DNA from: an uncultured Oscillospiraceae bacterium
Lineage (GTDB): Bacteria > Bacillota > Clostridia > Oscillospirales > Oscillospiraceae
Reading direction: 5' to 3'
Length of the DNA: 64,000 nt
Assembly: GCA_948616425.1 (NCBI GenBank)
Contig: CAPGBJ010000090.1
Location: 29,836 to 93,835, forward strand
In this document: positions 34,559 through 43,087 of the stretch, in pieces
Position numbering within the stretch: the first letter of the stretch is position 1
Layout of the letters: each line of letters opens with the position of its first letter
Made by a program: the position numbers and the translations under genes
The notes under the pieces: model-generated
Databases searched by the model: none
Told to the model about the DNA's origin: nothing
The model's input: the letters and a program-made list of their open reading frames with translations, nothing else

Positions 34559-36582
34559 CGGTGTCCCTCCTCCTTTATGACAAATCTCTGTACCCGGAAG
34601 CGGAGGGCCTCCGCCTCTTTGGCCAGCAGTCCACTGGCTTGCTCCGTACCCACAGAGTTTTGCAGGTTGCGCTCTGCGATGGCGGAGATGGTTTCAATCC
34701 GCTCCTCCATGATGGACAGGGCGCTCTCCTGTCCCTGGACGGCGGCCACCAGCTGATCGGTGATTCCGCTGATTTGACTGGAGACGGCGGAGATATCCTG
34801 GAGGGAGCCGGCGGTGTCGGCGGTCAAGTCTACGCCGGTCTGAATCATGGCTCTGGTGCTGCTGACGATATCCGCGGCGCTCTGAGCGGCCTCACTGCTT
34901 TTGGAGGCCAGCTGCCGGACCTCCCCGGCCACCACGGCAAAGCCCTTTCCGGCGTTTCCGGCCCGGGCCGCCTCAACAGACGCATTGATGGCCAAAATGC
35001 TGGTCTGGAAGGCGATGTCCTCAATGGAATTGGCGATCTGAGTGATCTTCTGGGCGTTGGCGCTGATGCCGTCCATAGCCTCAGAGAGGGCGGCCATGCG
35101 TGTGTTGGCCTCCCGGATGCACCGGGCAATTTCTTCTGTCTTAGAACGGGTTTGGCTGCTGCTCTGTGTAACATTGGCCAGCCGTTCCTTCACATGGGAC
35201 ACCTCGTCCACCAACTCCTGTGTGGACTGTGTCTGCTCGGTAGAGGCCTGATGGAGCTGGCCGGACTGGCCGTTTAGCTCCTCAGACATCTCCGCAAGCC
35301 GACTGGCGGCATCCCGGAAACCGGAAATTGTCTCATTCATGGACTGAAGAATGGTACCCAGACTGGTTTGAATCAGGGCGAAGTCCCCTCTGTAGTCCAC
35401 CTGAGGTTCCGCCCGCAGATTGCCCTGGGCCATCTGGGTCAGCACCTGCTGAATGTCCGATATGTAGCGGTTGACGCTCTCCACTGTGGCGCCCAGTGTC
35501 TGGGTCAGCACCTCCAGCTCGTCTCCGGACTGGACCTGCAGCACCTCGGTGTGGAGATCTCCGGCAGACAGAACCACCATCCGGTCTGTCACGCCCCTCA
35601 CCGGGCGGGAGATGGACCGAGCCAGGCGCAGTACCACCAGAATGGACACCACCAGCACGGCCAAAGTGGCCAGCACTGCCACCAGCATCGCGCCGTTGAT
35701 GTAGGAGCCGTAGTCCGCCTTGGGGACCTGAATGACCAGGGACCACTGTGTCCCACGGATGGGGGAGAAGGCAACCAGCATGGTTTTTCCCTCTACAGAG
35801 AATTCTGCAGAGCCGGTCTCATCGCTGGTCACCCGGTTGATGGCCTGCTGGTTCCCGCCGCTCAGCTGAGCCATGGTGCTGCCAGACAGAAGCAGAGACT
35901 GGTCCGGGTGGCCGGTGACATCCCCCGCATGGTTCACCATATAGGCCATACCGTGCCGGCCCAGGTTAATGCTGCTGATCACATCGTTGAGGGTGTCGTA
36001 TTTATAGACGCCTACTACATACAGTGCGGTCTCTCCGTTCGCTTTCACCGGCATTCCCATAGTGATGCCCAGATGGTCCTGAAAATGGATAGAGGTATCG
36101 GTGGTCAGATTGTCCGTCTCCTGAAGGAGGGCAAAAAAACTGCTTTCCAGGCTGTCCGGCGCGCCTTGGATCCCCTGCGTCAATCGACCGTTCAGATCGT
36201 AGAGACCGATGGTGTACAGCTCATAGATCTCAGCCGCCTCGATCAGCACTTCGTTTCGGTTTGCGCGGAGCACTCCGGTGCTGACCACCCCGGTCTCGCT
36301 GTCAGCGGCGTTTTCAGCGTTCATACGGGGGTCGCTCGCGATGGTCATCATCCGGTCGGCCAGCATGTGAATATTGGCCTCCACGGTCTTGGCCGACTGC
36401 CGGGCCATAGGCTGCAAGCTGTCCAGCAAAATATTGTTGGCCAGCGACTGCATGGCCGCAGCCATGATCCCGCAGCACACGGCGACCAGCACCAGGATAT
36501 TGAGGATTGTATGCCTCAAAATTCTGCCATTGAGGCTCTTTTTTGGCTCCCGGCCGTGGGAGCCTGATTGATTCCCGGCCAC
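34555..36582 (-). CDS. Methyl-accepting chemotaxis protein
   Basis: A 675-residue chemoreceptor with TM1 at about 24-47, a double-Cache type sensor with the typical YVVGVYKYDTLNDVISSI and AFSPIRGTQWSLVIQVP segments, TM2 at about 290-312, HAMP (ARSISRPVRGVTDRM), and a signalling domain with the tip AFQTSILAINASVEAARAG near residue 530 and [15 protein letters not shown]. It starts with GTG eight bases from GGAGAGG. A structured leader and an extended -10 promoter precede it. The FMN-binding lipoprotein gene overlaps its 3' end. Confidence 0.92.
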   Translation of the reverse strand: MAGNQSGSHGREPKKSLNGRILRHTILNILVLVAVCCGIMAAAMQSLANNILLDSLQPMARQSAKTVEANIHMLADRMMTIASDPRMNAENAADSETGVVSTGVLRANRNEVLIEAAEIYELYTIGLYDLNGRLTQGIQGAPDSLESSFFALLQETDNLTTDTSIHFQDHLGITMGMPVKANGETALYVVGVYKYDTLNDVISSINLGRHGMAYMVNHAGDVTGHPDQSLLLSGSTMAQLSGGNQQAINRVTSDETGSAEFSVEGKTMLVAFSPIRGTQWSLVIQVPKADYGSYINGAMLVAVLATLAVLVVSILVVLRLARSISRPVRGVTDRMVVLSAGDLHTEVLQVQSGDELEVLTQTLGATVESVNRYISDIQQVLTQMAQGNLRAEPQVDYRGDFALIQTSLGTILQSMNETISGFRDAASRLAEMSEELNGQSGQLHQASTEQTQSTQELVDEVSHVKERLANVTQSSSQTRSKTEEIARCIREANTRMAALSEAMDGISANAQKITQIANSIEDIAFQTSILAINASVEAARAGNAGKGFAVVAGEVRQLASKSSEAAQSAADIVSSTRAMIQTGVDLTADTAGSLQDISAVSSQISGITDQLVAAVQGQESALSIMEERIETISAIAERNLQNSVGTEQASGLLAKEAEALRFRVQRFVIKEEGHR

Positions 36583-36605
36583 GTTCCAACCTCTCCTTTA
36601 TTAAA

Positions 36606-36660
36606 TAGTCGTCAAGGGTATAGGAAAAGCCTGCCAGTTTCACCGGTGAAGTACTGGGAT
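36606..36660 (-). promoter_or_regulatory. Structured leader of the chemoreceptor gene
   Basis: In the minus-strand leader GGGTAT and ATACCC enclose CCAGT/ACTGG, which encloses the self-complementary TTCACCGGTGAA. This nested set lies between the promoter and the GGAGAGG site. It has no T-run. It resembles no riboswitch I can name; the GEMM c-di-GMP consensus is absent. Confidence 0.4.
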
Positions 36661-36696
36661 ACCCCTTCCGGCAAGAGATGGGAGACTTTGTTCCAT

Positions 36697-36702
36697 AGTA
36701 TA
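36697..36702 (-). promoter_or_regulatory. Extended -10 promoter of the chemoreceptor gene
   Basis: On the minus strand TGG-TATACT gives an extended -10 element about 110 bases before the GTG start. The -35 region is poor. Confidence 0.45.
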
Positions 36703-36833
36703 CCATAAATGTACTGAAAAGGGAAGGGGGATTTCTCAACCTTTGGGGAGAGATGAGAGGATTTAAACTTTAGGTTTTGCCCTGGGCGAGGGACCCGCCG
36801 ACGGCGGCAGTGTGGACCTTGCTCAGACTGCGG

Positions 36834-36872
36834 CACCCCTGCCGGATTCTGAAAGAAACGCCGGCAGGGGTG
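36834..36872. terminator. Hairpin after the flagellin-like gene
   Basis: CACCCCTGCCGG (36834-36845) and CCGGCAGGGGTG (36861-36872) form a perfect 12-base-pair stem 31 bases past the stop of the flagellin-like gene. A T-rich tract lies only on the plus-strand side, so termination on the minus strand is less certain. Confidence 0.5.
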
Positions 36873-36903
36873 TTTACTTTGATGTCTGGCGGCAGTTTAG
36901 CCG

Positions 36904-39900
36904 CTATTGCAGCAGTTGGCCCACGGCGTCCTTCCCTCGCCTGCCGTGGGTGCGCATGGCCTGGTCGGCTTGGAGCAGGATGGACTGCCTCATATCTTGC
37001 AGCAGGGAGCTGGCGTCGGCCGTATCCCGTACCGGCCTTCCCGCGTTTCCGGCATACCGGCGAAAACCATAGAGACTGCTGGGTCCCTGCTCCAGCTGGT
37101 GATACAGCGCATGGTACACGGCCTGAATTTGGGAGACCCATCGTTGGTCTGCGTCAATCGTCACCTCGGCCTGCTGGGCATTGGCCTGGGTTGAGACAGA
37201 CAGCTTATCCAGCTGCAGAGCCCTGGAGGAGAGCCGGAATTGGGGAAGCGTAACAGTGCCCGCCCCGGTGTTCAGGGATACGCCCGATTGCGTCCAGAGC
37301 TTGGCTCCCCCGATGTCCGCGCTGCCGGAGACCGAGACCTCCCCGCAGCCGCCGAAGAGACACGCCCCGATATCTGCGCCAGGGTTGCCGCCCTGAGCTT
37401 TTACAATTCGGGCGGTTCCGGTGATCAGAATATTCCCGCACTCCCCTTGCACGCCGGCGCCGATGGCGGCGGCATGATGGAGGGCGGCGGCGGTAACTGT
37501 GCCGCCTCGAATGCTGATATCTCCCACCGGAGCGCCCAGTGCCCCGCCGATTCCGGCCCCGCCGCCGGTTCCGCCAGTGGAGGTGATCACGCCGCCCAGC
37601 ACGGTGATGGTGCCCATGGCTCCATGCTTTCCCGCGCCGATCCCGGCCCCGCCGCCAGTGCCAGAGGCCGTAATTACGCCGCCGCGAATCAGAATGTGGC
37701 TGTTTCTGTCCCGGGTGCCGGTGCTGTCCCGCCCGATTCCAGCGCCCCCCTCGCCTCCGACGGCGGTCAACGTACCGGCGGGATTCCGGCTTCCGCCGTA
37801 CAGGCGACTGCCGTCAATCTGCAGCGAAGTGCCGTCGCCCAAGGAGATACCCGCGCATCCGACGCCGCTTTCAAAGATATTGCTGGCTCCATTCTCCAGG
37901 ATCAGTGCCACGCGATTTCCGCGGCCCAGCTGAAAGGCCCTGCCGGAGGTCACCCGGCAGACCACTCCGCCCAGAGACAGCTGGATGGGGCCGATCCCGT
38001 CAGCCAGGGCGAGCCTCCCGCTGAAGGGAGCCTGGGCCGCGTCTGTTCCCGCTCCGCCTGAGATTGCGGAGACCTGGTCTGACAGGATGCGAAGGGTGTG
38101 GGTCTCCTCCTCATACACCCAGTCCCGGCCCTGTTCCCCCCCTGTAATGGTAAAGGGGTTGGGGTACATTGCTATCTCTTGAAAGCTCGCTGTGGGCTGG
38201 TTCCACCGCAGATAAGCGTATCTGGTCTGGGGGTGGCCCAGATGGTCTTTGCCCCGGAGGAGCAGAGTGTGGACGGAATATCCGTGGGAGGGGTCCCCCT
38301 TTTCCAGCCACAGCCGTGCGGGAGTGCCCTCCAGAAGGGCCATCCTTGTTTGCCTGCCGTCCAGTGCCAGGGTGCTGAGGGACCGCCAGCCTGAGAGCAG
38401 GGTTTTCCAGACGAGATCAAAGGGTTCCAGGGGCTTTCCAGCAAAGTTGTGAACATTGCCCGCCCTTGCGGCCAAGGAGACGGGTCCGTCCAGCAGCACG
38501 GGGACCTCCAGCGCGCCGGAGGTCTGGCCGGCTTCCCCCACCATCACCGCCGTCCCCTCGGTCAGACGCAGGGTGTTGGTGCCGTCCCCTCGGAGGAGTC
38601 CAATCTTCAGCAATCCGCCTCCGCTGAGGGTGAGGGAGGTCCCCTGCCGCAGCCAGACCTCAGCCAGCGCGTTGTCGCCCTGGCTGATCAGGTGAGCTGA
38701 GGGGGTGTTTACAGTGAGGACAGAGGTATTGAGGTGTTGCAGGGTCACCTTTCCATCGGTAGAGACCAGAATTGCCTGATGCTGCTGTCCCACCCCTTGC
38801 AGGGTCACATCCTCTGCGCCGCGCAGCAGCAGTTCTCCGGTCTGCGTGGAGAGGGACACCGCGGACAGATCCCTGCCTGTCACCTGTACTGACCCGAACT
38901 GGGAGGTAGACATAGCCGGTCCGGCGGGGCCTGTGCCGACAGTCTGGTCCGCGCCCCCCTGCGCCTCCATCTCCGGATTGGCTTCTGGGCTTTGGACGGC
39001 CGACAGCAGCCCCATCATCAGTTCCAGATTCATCCCCTCTATTTTTGCGAGGAGACCCAGAAGGGGGGAACCGTCCAGCGGGGGGGCGCCGCTGTCAGAC
39101 AGCAGCAGATTGACCAGGAATTCCCGCAGCCCCGGGGCCACGCCGCCGGTAAATTGTTCCTGAAAGTCGGACAGGCTGGTGAATTTTCCGTCTGTCAGCA
39201 GTGCAATTGCCCGATCCAGAGGAACGCCCGCCGACACCTGATTCAGCAGCCGGCGCAGCCCCTCCAGGGCTGCCGTGGGGTCAAACTTCCCGGAATCGGC
39301 CCCGCCGGCAATCACCGCACCCAGATACAGCGCGGCCAGACAGCCTGCGGCGGAACCCCCCTCTAAAGAGCTGTTCTCAATGGCCGACAGGATATCCGAA
39401 ATATCTGCATTTTTGTCCAGCCCCAAGCCAGCCAGCAGGCGTTCCACGTCCAGAGAACCCTGGGTGATCCCGTATGCCAGCCAGTCGGGAAGGACGACCT
39501 CCTGTCCAGCGGCCGTCTCGCCCATAAGGGTGTGCAGCAGCAGCTGTGTCCCATCTCCAAAGTCCACATCCTCGTCTAGAAACAGACGCACACCGTCGGA
39601 TAAGGCGCCGTTTATCATCCGGTCGATCTCCTCCCGCAGCCCCTCAAACTCCTCCTGAAGGGCGGTCCGGTCCAGTGATCCATCTTCGGCGGATTTTTGC
39701 GCCAGTTCTCCAATGCGGTCCAGCCTGTCCCGCACCTCTGCCAATACGCCTTCCCCGGTCTGGAGCGTCCGGCGGCTCTCCCGTATGTGGCTCTCCGCCT
39801 GACTGAATTTGGTCATCAGCTGCTGCAAGGTCTGCGACACGGTAACCGTTGCCCGTGTCACCTTTTGGCTTGCGCCGCTGTCGGCCGCCTTCTCTGTCCT

Positions 39901-39963
39901 GTCCGTCTTCTGGTATTGGGAGACTGCAAACCCTCTGTTTCTGCGAATTGCCAACTCGCCCAT
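36904..39963 (-). CDS. Giant flagellin-like protein with beta-helix-type insert
   Basis: A 1019-residue protein. Residues about 40-120 resemble the flagellin D1 helices (LQTGEGVLAEVRDRLDRIGELAQKS, then LREEIDRMI). The last about 105 residues resemble the flagellin C-terminal D1/D0 (VSTQANAQQAEVTIDADQ, then SSLLQDMRQSILLQADQAM and VGQLLQ). The canonical D0 start (INHNxxALN) is replaced by a basic GELAIRRNRGFAVSQYQK. Between lie about 800 residues with repeated glycine-rich units such as ILIRGGVITASGTGGGAGIGAG, typical of right-handed beta-helix or carbohydrate-binding regions. No signal peptide is seen, consistent with flagellar type III export. The ATG at 39963 follows AAAGGAGG. No other flagellar gene is in the window. 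Confidence 0.8.
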   Translation of the reverse strand: MGELAIRRNRGFAVSQYQKTDRTEKAADSGASQKVTRATVTVSQTLQQLMTKFSQAESHIRESRRTLQTGEGVLAEVRDRLDRIGELAQKSAEDGSLDRTALQEEFEGLREEIDRMINGALSDGVRLFLDEDVDFGDGTQLLLHTLMGETAAGQEVVLPDWLAYGITQGSLDVERLLAGLGLDKNADISDILSAIENSSLEGGSAAGCLAALYLGAVIAGGADSGKFDPTAALEGLRRLLNQVSAGVPLDRAIALLTDGKFTSLSDFQEQFTGGVAPGLREFLVNLLLSDSGAPPLDGSPLLGLLAKIEGMNLELMMGLLSAVQSPEANPEMEAQGGADQTVGTGPAGPAMSTSQFGSVQVTGRDLSAVSLSTQTGELLLRGAEDVTLQGVGQQHQAILVSTDGKVTLQHLNTSVLTVNTPSAHLISQGDNALAEVWLRQGTSLTLSGGGLLKIGLLRGDGTNTLRLTEGTAVMVGEAGQTSGALEVPVLLDGPVSLAARAGNVHNFAGKPLEPFDLVWKTLLSGWRSLSTLALDGRQTRMALLEGTPARLWLEKGDPSHGYSVHTLLLRGKDHLGHPQTRYAYLRWNQPTASFQEIAMYPNPFTITGGEQGRDWVYEEETHTLRILSDQVSAISGGAGTDAAQAPFSGRLALADGIGPIQLSLGGVVCRVTSGRAFQLGRGNRVALILENGASNIFESGVGCAGISLGDGTSLQIDGSRLYGGSRNPAGTLTAVGGEGGAGIGRDSTGTRDRNSHILIRGGVITASGTGGGAGIGAGKHGAMGTITVLGGVITSTGGTGGGAGIGGALGAPVGDISIRGGTVTAAALHHAAAIGAGVQGECGNILITGTARIVKAQGGNPGADIGACLFGGCGEVSVSGSADIGGAKLWTQSGVSLNTGAGTVTLPQFRLSSRALQLDKLSVSTQANAQQAEVTIDADQRWVSQIQAVYHALYHQLEQGPSSLYGFRRYAGNAGRPVRDTADASSLLQDMRQSILLQADQAMRTHGRRGKDAVGQLLQ

Positions 39964-39990
39964 TTGAAACGCCTCCTTTGCTTGTGACCT

Positions 39991-40065
39991 ATGCCGATAT
40001 TCTGTTTGTTTACATATCGGCATCTTTCCCCGGAAAGATAAGGAAGGGGCACACATCTGTGTGCC
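39991..40065 (-). promoter_or_regulatory. Hairpin-rich leader of the flagellin-like gene
   Basis: A 10-base inverted repeat ATGCCGATAT/ATATCGGCAT (39991-40023) lies next to the ribosome binding site, preceded on the minus strand by CTTTCC/GGAAAG (40024-40037) and GGCACACA/TGTGTGCC (40048-40065). CCGATAT matches the sigma-28 -10 element, but the -35 is poor (CTTAT seventeen bases away instead of TAAA). It could be a promoter, a regulator site or an mRNA structure. Confidence 0.4.
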
Positions 40066-40242
40066 ATCCAGACCCAAGGTCTCCCTCAACGGGCGGTTAT
40101 TGTCTTCCTCCATAAGGGCGGAGCTGGCCTTTGCCCTCCGACAGGGTGGGGAAAATTTAGTCCGCCGGCTGGCTTATGATTGGCGGGAGAAATTCCGATA
40201 TTGAATTGAGCTGTCTATCGGCCAATCTATCCAAAGGGGAAT

Positions 40243-40695
40243 ATGGTTGTGAAAGAGAAACGCTTCCTAATTTGTCTCGCCGTCCTGCTGATATGGATTG
40301 CCTTTATTTTTACCCGTTCTCTTCAGCCCACAGATCATTCCAACTTAGAAAGTCAGTGGGTGCTGGATTTGCTCCAGAAATTTTGCCCCTTTTCGCTGTC
40401 CATGTATGTGGTGCGCAAGCTGGCTCACTTCATTGAGTTTGCTGTTTTGGGGATGCTGGCCGGGCTGCTCTTTGGCGGTCAGTGTAAGAGTCTGTTTTCC
40501 GGCCTGCTCCTTGCGGCGTTGACAGGGGTCATAATCGCCCTGGGGGATGAGACGATTCAGCTCTTTGTACCGGGGCGCACGAGTCGGGTCTCAGACGTAT
40601 GGCTGGACATTGCCGGCGCGTCGGCCGGGACGATTTTGGTTCTGCTGGGAAAGACCGTGATCCAACGTAGGACGGACGATGGGGATAAGCGGTGA
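40243..40695 (+). CDS. VanZ-like membrane protein
   Basis: A 150-residue protein with four predicted helices and VanZ-family marks: RSLQPTDHSNLESQ after the first helix, VVRKLAHFIEFAVLGMLAG, then DETIQLFVPGRTSRVSDVWLDIAGASAG. VanZ gives low teicoplanin resistance in vancomycin operons; most chromosomal relatives, like this lone gene, have no known role. The ATG lies close behind AAGGGGA. On the plus strand CTTAT-N17-CCGATAT (40174-40201) precedes it, the same odd spacing seen before the divergent flagellin-like gene. Confidence 0.85.
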   Translation: MVVKEKRFLICLAVLLIWIAFIFTRSLQPTDHSNLESQWVLDLLQKFCPFSLSMYVVRKLAHFIEFAVLGMLAGLLFGGQCKSLFSGLLLAALTGVIIALGDETIQLFVPGRTSRVSDVWLDIAGASAGTILVLLGKTVIQRRTDDGDKR

Positions 40696-40811
40696 GAAGC
40701 AACGTCTTTCTCATCCGGCCGCCAAGGAGGGGAGAAGGGGCCGCGCCAGATGCCGGCAATATAAAAAACATCTCCATTTGGAGATGTTTAAGCCGATCAT
40801 CGGGGCAAATT

Positions 40812-41621
40812 TTACCTCTCCATCACTCCGAGCGCGCAGCCGACAGCCCCGCCCTGCAGGAGCAGGGTTTTTACGCCTGTCTGGAGGGAGGTGCGGGCCG
40901 GGAGGGATTGGTACTGTGTATCCGGTGGGACTTGAAAAAGCCATTGAATGAACTCCCGGTCCCCGGGGGTTTCCTGAAGGATGTGGAAGCGGCTTTGGAA
41001 GGCGAGAATGTTAGATTTCGGGCCAAGCAGCGGCCGAATCTGGGGGGAGAGCAGCCAGGAATTACAGGTGTACCGCTTATACTGGTAGGCGGGAAAATAG
41101 GTCGAGAAGAACTCCGCCGCCCGAGCCAGGGAGCGGTCCACCGACGCCCTGGAGAGGTCCGCGTCTGTGGGGATGTGGAGGGCGAGGGCCGCCTCCCCCT
41201 GGTGGGGTAAAAATTCATACTCCAGCGCGCCGATGCGGAAGAGCTGCATACTGGTTTGACGGTAGGCCCACCACCCCCGATTGAAATACATCTGCCCCTG
41301 TTCTCTTTCGCACTCGGCCAGGAAGCGGGGGAAGCAGCGCATGGTGTCCACGTAGACGGCGGTGGGGATGTGCTGCCGCTGATAGCGGTCAAAGGCGCGC
41401 CGGGCGCACTCCAAGTAGCAGCACAGCAGCTGGAAATGACCTGTGTCCTCTGACAGAATTTCGCTTAGCTGCCGGTAGGCGGAGGGGGCCGTGTCCCCAT
41501 CCAAAAGTCCCTCCAGACAGGGGGCGGCCTGGAGCCAGTCGACCTGCTGCCGGACGGACTCCAATTTGGCGGCAATGGCGGGCTGGAGTCCGATCAGGCG
41601 GTATAATTCCTGAATTGTCAT
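40812..41621 (-). CDS. Acyltransferase-like protein (NAT_N/GNAT_C type)
   Basis: A 270-residue cytosolic protein of a Firmicute family annotated as acyltransferase-like (an N-terminal helical domain followed by a GNAT-related C-terminal domain). Visible blocks are IPTAVYVDTMRCFPRFLAECEREQG, GWWAYRQTSMQLFRIGALEYE and LALHIPTDADLSRASVDRSL. The reaction is unknown. I take the ATG at 41621 behind GAGGT rather than one seven codons earlier that lies in the terminator hairpin. The gene follows rplT on the same strand across that terminator and may receive read-through transcription. Confidence 0.7.
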   Translation of the reverse strand: MTIQELYRLIGLQPAIAAKLESVRQQVDWLQAAPCLEGLLDGDTAPSAYRQLSEILSEDTGHFQLLCCYLECARRAFDRYQRQHIPTAVYVDTMRCFPRFLAECEREQGQMYFNRGWWAYRQTSMQLFRIGALEYEFLPHQGEAALALHIPTDADLSRASVDRSLARAAEFFSTYFPAYQYKRYTCNSWLLSPQIRPLLGPKSNILAFQSRFHILQETPGDREFIQWLFQVPPDTQYQSLPARTSLQTGVKTLLLQGGAVGCALGVMER

Positions 41622-41633
41622 AATTACCTCAAA

Positions 41634-41660
41634 AGAGCGCACCCCGCCGGGGTGCGCTCT
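41634..41660 (-). terminator. Terminator of the infC-rpmI-rplT operon
   Basis: AGAGCGCACCCC and GGGGTGCGCTCT form a perfect 12-base-pair stem around GCC, 11 bases past the rplT stop, followed by TTTTGAGG on the minus strand. The T-run merges with the ribosome binding site of the next gene. Confidence 0.8.
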
Positions 41661-41671
41661 CCAAATTTCGA

Positions 41672-42028
41672 TTAGGCCAAGGCAGCCTTGGCGGTCTGGG
41701 TGAGCTGAGTGAAAGCGGCCTTGTCATTGACGGCCAGCTCAGCCAGCATCTTACGATTGATCACGATGCCGGATTTCTTCAGCCCATTCATAAAGGTGGA
41801 GTAATTCATGCCGTTCATTTTGCAGGCGGCATTGATCCGGGAGATCCACAGCTGGCGGAAGTCGCGCTTCTTCAGCTTGCGGCCGGTGTAGGCGTATACG
41901 CCGGACTTCATCACGGCCTGATTGGCCATCTTGAAGTGCTTGGACTTAGAACCCCAATAGCCCTTGGCCATCTTCAGGATTTTATTTCTTCTTTTGCGCG
42001 TCATCATCGCGCCTTTCACTCTTGCCAT
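41672..42028 (-). CDS. rplT: 50S ribosomal protein L20
   Basis: A 118-residue protein with the full L20 pattern: [53 protein letters not shown] and [13 protein letters not shown]. It binds 23S rRNA early in large-subunit assembly and in Firmicutes represses its own operon through the infC leader. Third gene of infC-rpmI-rplT. Confidence 0.98.
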   Translation of the reverse strand: MARVKGAMMTRKRRNKILKMAKGYWGSKSKHFKMANQAVMKSGVYAYTGRKLKKRDFRQLWISRINAACKMNGMNYSTFMNGLKKSGIVINRKMLAELAVNDKAAFTQLTQTAKAALA

Positions 42029-42048
42029 GATTCGTTTCCTCCCTCTTC

Positions 42049-42258
42049 TTACTTATACAGGATCATGCGCTTGATGGCGGCCTCATTGGTCTTGTCGGCA
42101 TAGGTGGTGCCGCGCAGGGCCCGCTTCAGCTTGGTGGTCTTGCCGTGGCCGTTGAGCAGGTGACGCTTCTTGGTCATGGCACGCTTGACCTTGCCGGTCT
42201 TAGTGAGGGAGAAGCGCTTTTTGGCGCCGCTGTGCGTTTTAATTTTGATCTTCGCCAT
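42049..42258 (-). CDS. rpmI: 50S ribosomal protein L35
   Basis: A 69-residue basic protein with the L35 start [16 protein letters not shown] and the block [18 protein letters not shown]. Length and position between infC and rplT are standard. The ATG is behind an AAGGAG site. Confidence 0.98.
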   Translation of the reverse strand: MAKIKIKTHSGAKKRFSLTKTGKVKRAMTKKRHLLNGHGKTTKLKRALRGTTYADKTNEAAIKRMILYK

Positions 42259-42277
42259 AACAGTTGAACTCCTTTTC

Positions 42278-42808
42278 TTACTTTTTCGCGTCTTTCACGG
42301 GCTTGGGAGACAGGAAAATGGACATATGCCGTCCCTCCAGTTTGGGGGACTTATCCATCACGGCGATTTCGCCGCACTCCTCGGCAAACTTCAGCAGCAG
42401 ATCCTGGCCGATATTAGTATGGGCCATTTCACGGCCGCGAAAACGGACGGTAACCTTACACCGGTTGCCCTCAGCCAGGAACTTCTGGGCGTTGCGCAGC
42501 TTCACATGGAAGTCGTTGACATCGATGCTGGGAGACATGCGGATCTCCTTGATCTCCACCACCCGCTGGTTTTTGCGGGCTTCCTTCTCGCGCTTGGTCT
42601 GCTCGAACCGGTACTTGCCGTAGTCCATAAGCTTGCACACGGGGGGGACGGCATTGGGGGAGATCTTGACCAGATCCAGATTCCGTTCCTCAGCCAGGCG
42701 CAGCGCCTCCTGGGAGGACATAATGCCCAGCTGTTCGCCGGATTCTGAGATCAGGCGTACCTCTTTATCCCGGATATCCTCATTGGTTTGATGACCTGTG
42801 TTAGCGAT
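42278..42808 (-). CDS. infC: Translation initiation factor IF-3, ATC start
   Basis: A 176-residue IF-3 with the N-domain EDIRDKEVRLISESGEQLGI, the linker RKNQRVVEIKEIRMSP and the C-domain KVTVRFRGREMAHTN. IF-3 binds the 30S subunit, checks the start codon and keeps subunits apart. The frame is open 150 codons further up with no fitting start; the only place with a good binding site (GGAGGTG, six bases) has ATC at 42808, giving IANTGHQTNEDIRDKE. Rare AUU/AUC starts are known for infC and let IF-3 repress its own translation. I therefore call ATC as the start. Confidence 0.93.
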   Translation of the reverse strand: MANTGHQTNEDIRDKEVRLISESGEQLGIMSSQEALRLAEERNLDLVKISPNAVPPVCKLMDYGKYRFEQTKREKEARKNQRVVEIKEIRMSPSIDVNDFHVKLRNAQKFLAEGNRCKVTVRFRGREMAHTNIGQDLLLKFAEECGEIAVMDKSPKLEGRHMSIFLSPKPVKDAKK

Positions 42809-42962
42809 GGGAAGCACCTCCAAACAAAATGAAATGTGGGTTGCCGGCAAGGCCCCCACATCACAGCAAAACAACGCCGGAACCCGGCGGTGTATCTCCA
42901 TGTTGACCCTTTGGCTCTGGCCTGGGGTGAGGACGGGGGAACCGTACCTGCTTTCTTGTGCA
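42809..42962 (-). promoter_or_regulatory. infC leader with attenuator (L20 leader type)
   Basis: The leader of about 154 bases contains CGCCGG-GTT-CCGGCG followed by TTGTTTT (stem at 42875-42889), which looks like an intrinsic terminator, and a second hairpin ATGTGGG/CCCACAT around GCCGGC just before the ribosome binding site. L20-controlled attenuation in this position is known in Bacillus subtilis; the same control is inferred here. Confidence 0.65.
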
Positions 42963-42968
42963 TTGCAC

Positions 42969-42997
42969 ATTGTAGCACCAGGAAAGGCGGCTGTCAA
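42969..42997 (-). promoter_or_regulatory. Promoter of infC-rpmI-rplT
   Basis: On the minus strand consensus TTGACA (42997-42992), 17 bases, TACAAT (42974-42969). The start site would be near 42962. Confidence 0.85.
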
Positions 42998-43087
42998 GGC
43001 CAAAATCGGGATTTTTCCAGAAAAAATTCCCGGTGCTGGGGCGGAATGATTGACATAACAAGGGAGCATAAAAGAGGAGGGGAGCAG

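Noticed and set aside
36606..36660. c-di-GMP (GEMM) riboswitch before the chemoreceptor gene
   Set aside because: The conserved GEMM core and its tetraloop receptor are absent, although the position would fit.
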